Positions 61,964-64,000 of a stretch of DNA of 64,000 nt are shown here, piece after piece. Position 1 is the first letter of the stretch. Each line of letters opens with the position of its first letter. The stretch comes from Chloroflexota bacterium (lineage in GTDB: Bacteria; Chloroflexota; Anaerolineae; Aggregatilineales; Phototrophicaceae): positions 22,367-86,366 of the forward strand of contig JAPPMO010000037.1 in the NCBI GenBank assembly GCA_028873975.1, written 5' to 3'. Under the pieces are notes generated by a model that worked only from the letters and a program-made list of their open reading frames with translations, searched no databases and had not been told where the DNA came from. A program made the position numbers and the translations under genes.

Positions 61964-63820
61964 TCAGGCGCCGTCGACGTCTATGACCAGAACTACATTG
62001 TCTCTGTCGATGTAGTCGTTTACCCTGCTGCTGCCAGGGCATGGCGGATCCGAATCCGGCACATCCATCTTGCGATAGAGGATCTTCGCGCTCTGACCGA
62101 CCACCTTGATACTAATCGCAATGTGGCAATCCCCTCTTTTGAACTGCCTTGGCTCTTCGGCCTCGGGACGATACTGAACATGTCCAGAGCGAAACTCAAT
62201 ATCGCAGGCGGGCGAATAGGGAATCAAAATCTTGTCTCTGCCGCTGGTATATGGTCTGCCGATAAAGCAATAATCCAAAGAGGCGCTCGGATGCGGTGTC
62301 TGTGTATGCCAGGCTCTATCGTAGCAGCGTTGGCTGCCTCCAGCCCACTGCAACGCATATTCACTGAACCAGATATTGTCGAATTCGTTGGTCTCTTCCA
62401 CTTTTTCGTCGAAGTCAATCCGTATCTGCAGGCGGTGAAGCTCATGCACATATTGATCCACGATCATCGGACCTATCTCGAGCACTTGGCGATGTCCCGG
62501 TCCCAGTTTGGATGTCGGCACTTTCAGTTCCATCGCTCCAGTAACTGTTCCGGTTCCTATATGGATATTCTCGACAATCACTTTGACATCCGACGATGGC
62601 GTATCGAACCAACTCTGACCGGTATTCACCACCGGTATCTGAAATCCGGTTAAAATCCCGCATTCAAGCGGATGAGGATTGATGCGCGACCAACCAAGTA
62701 CGAGGTTCACATTCTGCGGCGAGACCTCTGTGCGCGGCAAGAAATAGGACAAGTAGCTGGCATGGGTGACTTCGACGCAGACCAGGTCTCCAAAGCGGAC
62801 GGAAGGCAATACATACCAGCGCTCCGGTATATCGCGCGCTTCGGCGATGATAGCCTGTTCAAGGTCAATTGGCTGGACGCGCATGCAATGCGTTACCGGC
62901 ACCGGCAAAGTGCCGATGGCGCCCTCAACATGCAGCTCTTGCGGTATATTCGCCTCCAATTTGTAGAGATGGCCAGCGCGTTGTACATCGAGCAACTCGC
63001 CGGATGGCTGCGCGACATTAGTCGGCGCATCGAACTCTCTGTTGACGCCGCAGGTAATTGTGAATGCGCCTTCCCCGGAGATGTCGATGTCCTCGGGATC
63101 ATAAAACAAATCGCCGCAATAGGGATAGGTTTGCAAAATGGATGTGTCTTGATCGGAGTCGTCTACAAATTGCTTGCCGACGAGAACAGCGCTTGTCGTC
63201 TCTTCATAAAACGGCGTACGCAGTTCAGCTGTGATCCGCGCGATGCCTTCCATGTTGATGCCAACCGGCTCGCTGCCGTCTCCCGGTCCCAGGACCTCCG
63301 CGCTGGACAAAGCATTGACGTCAAAAGCGCCGCCCGGCGTCCAAGCCCAATATGTGAGTACGGACGGACCGGAGGTGTCGGCGTTAAAACGGAAACCAAT
63401 CGGCAAGTAGAATCCGACCCAGATCACCGGTTCGGTCACAATCGCCGCCTGATCCAGAAGGATCCGATTGGCGCCGGAGCCATTGATTGCAACCTGCTGC
63501 CGGTGAATCAGCGACGCGTCAACGGGCGAGCCGCCATTTGCGTCTTGATATATGAGCAGATCCAGAGCGACGCCTGGGACGGCGCGATTCACAAATATGG
63601 TGACCGCGTCAAGCGCAATGGGAAAGCCGAGACCCAGAGGCGCGAGATCAAAACCATTTATCACTACTGAAGGTTCGCCCTCGATGACAAAAACTTGGTT
63701 GCCGGCGCCGGAGTTGTTGCTGATGATCGTGTCGCCGGCTGTCGCTGGCTGGGATACCAACAGGAGCAAAAGCCCCAGAAAAAAGATGCCGTAACGCGCA
63801 TTCTTCAATCGTCTTAGCAT
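61964..63820 (-). CDS. Large secreted beta-rich protein with a CARDB-like domain
   Basis: 618 residues from ATG 63820, seven bases after AGGGAAA. Signal peptide about 1-28 (YGIFFLGLLLLLVSQPATAG). The first 200 residues are beta-rich and end in PVIWVGFYLPIGFRFNADTSG. Around 420-530 a CARDB-like domain has IPVVNTGQSWFDTPSSDVKV and IDFDEKVEETNEFDNIW, the typical EE-x2-EFDN end. Paired cysteines are scattered (PYCGDLFYD; TCGVNREFD; CDIEFRSG). No catalytic motif recognised. Probably a cell-surface or extracellular adhesion-type protein. Confidence 0.78.
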   Translation of the reverse strand: MLRRLKNARYGIFFLGLLLLLVSQPATAGDTIISNNSGAGNQVFVIEGEPSVVINGFDLAPLGLGFPIALDAVTIFVNRAVPGVALDLLIYQDANGGSPVDASLIHRQQVAINGSGANRILLDQAAIVTEPVIWVGFYLPIGFRFNADTSGPSVLTYWAWTPGGAFDVNALSSAEVLGPGDGSEPVGINMEGIARITAELRTPFYEETTSAVLVGKQFVDDSDQDTSILQTYPYCGDLFYDPEDIDISGEGAFTITCGVNREFDAPTNVAQPSGELLDVQRAGHLYKLEANIPQELHVEGAIGTLPVPVTHCMRVQPIDLEQAIIAEARDIPERWYVLPSVRFGDLVCVEVTHASYLSYFLPRTEVSPQNVNLVLGWSRINPHPLECGILTGFQIPVVNTGQSWFDTPSSDVKVIVENIHIGTGTVTGAMELKVPTSKLGPGHRQVLEIGPMIVDQYVHELHRLQIRIDFDEKVEETNEFDNIWFSEYALQWAGGSQRCYDRAWHTQTPHPSASLDYCFIGRPYTSGRDKILIPYSPACDIEFRSGHVQYRPEAEEPRQFKRGDCHIAISIKVVGQSAKILYRKMDVPDSDPPCPGSSRVNDYIDRDNVVLVIDVDGA

Positions 63821-63964
63821 GATAGTTTCCCTAACCAATCGACAACAACGCCACTTGGGTATTGTAGATTCGTTTTGGGAAATGGTCAAGCAAACCTGAA
63901 ACTTGTCCAGGGCAATTGCATCAAAATGGTGGCTACTGAAATGGAGCGAAATTGGACTGATCAT

Positions 63965-64000
63965 TAACCACCGAGGGCGCCGAGGGTCGCGTAGACACTG
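63965..64000. repeat. Partial dispersed repeat at the window edge
   Basis: TAACCACCGAGGGCGCCGAG, followed by GGTCGCGTAGACACTG. It is the reverse complement of the CCCTCGGTGGTTA and GTGTCTACGCG parts of the repeat at 33961-34000, cut by the window end. Confidence 0.55.

Noticed and set aside
61964-63670. Long plus-strand frames opposite the 61964-63820 gene
   Set aside because: They are antisense shadows; the minus frame has signal peptide, RBS and a CARDB-like domain.

Overview
The window looks like a chromosomal segment of a Chloroflexota bacterium, probably Anaerolineae or a close relative. This is inference from features common there: LysM proteins with Thr/Pro-rich linkers, a BTAD-type regulator, a Uma2 nuclease, PPCW-motif secreted proteins and a T-box before valS. 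Gene density is high and no phage, transposase or CRISPR array was seen. The genes are mostly biosynthetic and housekeeping.

Layout. 1-2356: a partial FAD oxidoreductase followed by two decayed genes, an aldo/keto reductase and a D-threonine-aldolase-like protein. 2486-3796: murA. 3821-15750 (minus): one large branched-chain amino acid operon, ilvE-ilvB-ilvN-ilvC-leuA-orf-leuC-leuD-cimA-leuB. It covers valine, leucine and, through citramalate, isoleucine synthesis, but ilvD is not in the window. 15820-18479 (minus): argG-argH. 18847-25781: a glycosyltransferase, a FemAB/GNAT-like protein, a sulfurtransferase, an alpha/beta-hydrolase-acyl-CoA-synthetase fusion and a Lon-N protein. 25882-29854: an SGNH hydrolase, small membrane protein, carbamoyltransferase, DUF5989 and membrane protein cluster. 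29875-36803: gyrB, tRNA-Arg, a BTAD regulator, an acyl-CoA ligase and a thioesterase. 36929-38746: a secreted tandem DsbA-like protein. 38751-41821 (minus): hisH-A-F-I-E. 42125-45232: a coiled-coil protein with selB. 45496-51569: a DUF62 enzyme, dgt, a Ser/Thr kinase, Uma2 and mutL. 51814-54894: tRNA-Thr, T-box and valS. 55015-63820: LysM and cell-surface proteins, a GT39-like membrane protein, a NERD-like protein and a CARDB-like secreted protein.

The most informative finding is regulatory. Three amino-acid-related units carry cis-acting transcription attenuators readable from the sequence. The ilv-leu operon has a 25-residue leader peptide with a Leu/Ile/Val run, a terminator and alternative pairing segments. 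The his operon has a consensus promoter, a 25-residue leader with four consecutive His codons, and a terminator with a competing antiterminator. valS has a T-box whose specifier loop reads GUC (Val). Ribosome-sensed and tRNA-sensed attenuation thus sit side by side in one genome segment.

Several dispersed intergenic repeat families are present. One has a conserved core that abuts or overlaps stop codons at gene 3' ends and even supplies the hisH stop codon. Others are short REP-like palindromes and CACAAAGACAC-type repeats. One 261-bp element with terminal inverted repeats sits inside the leu operon.
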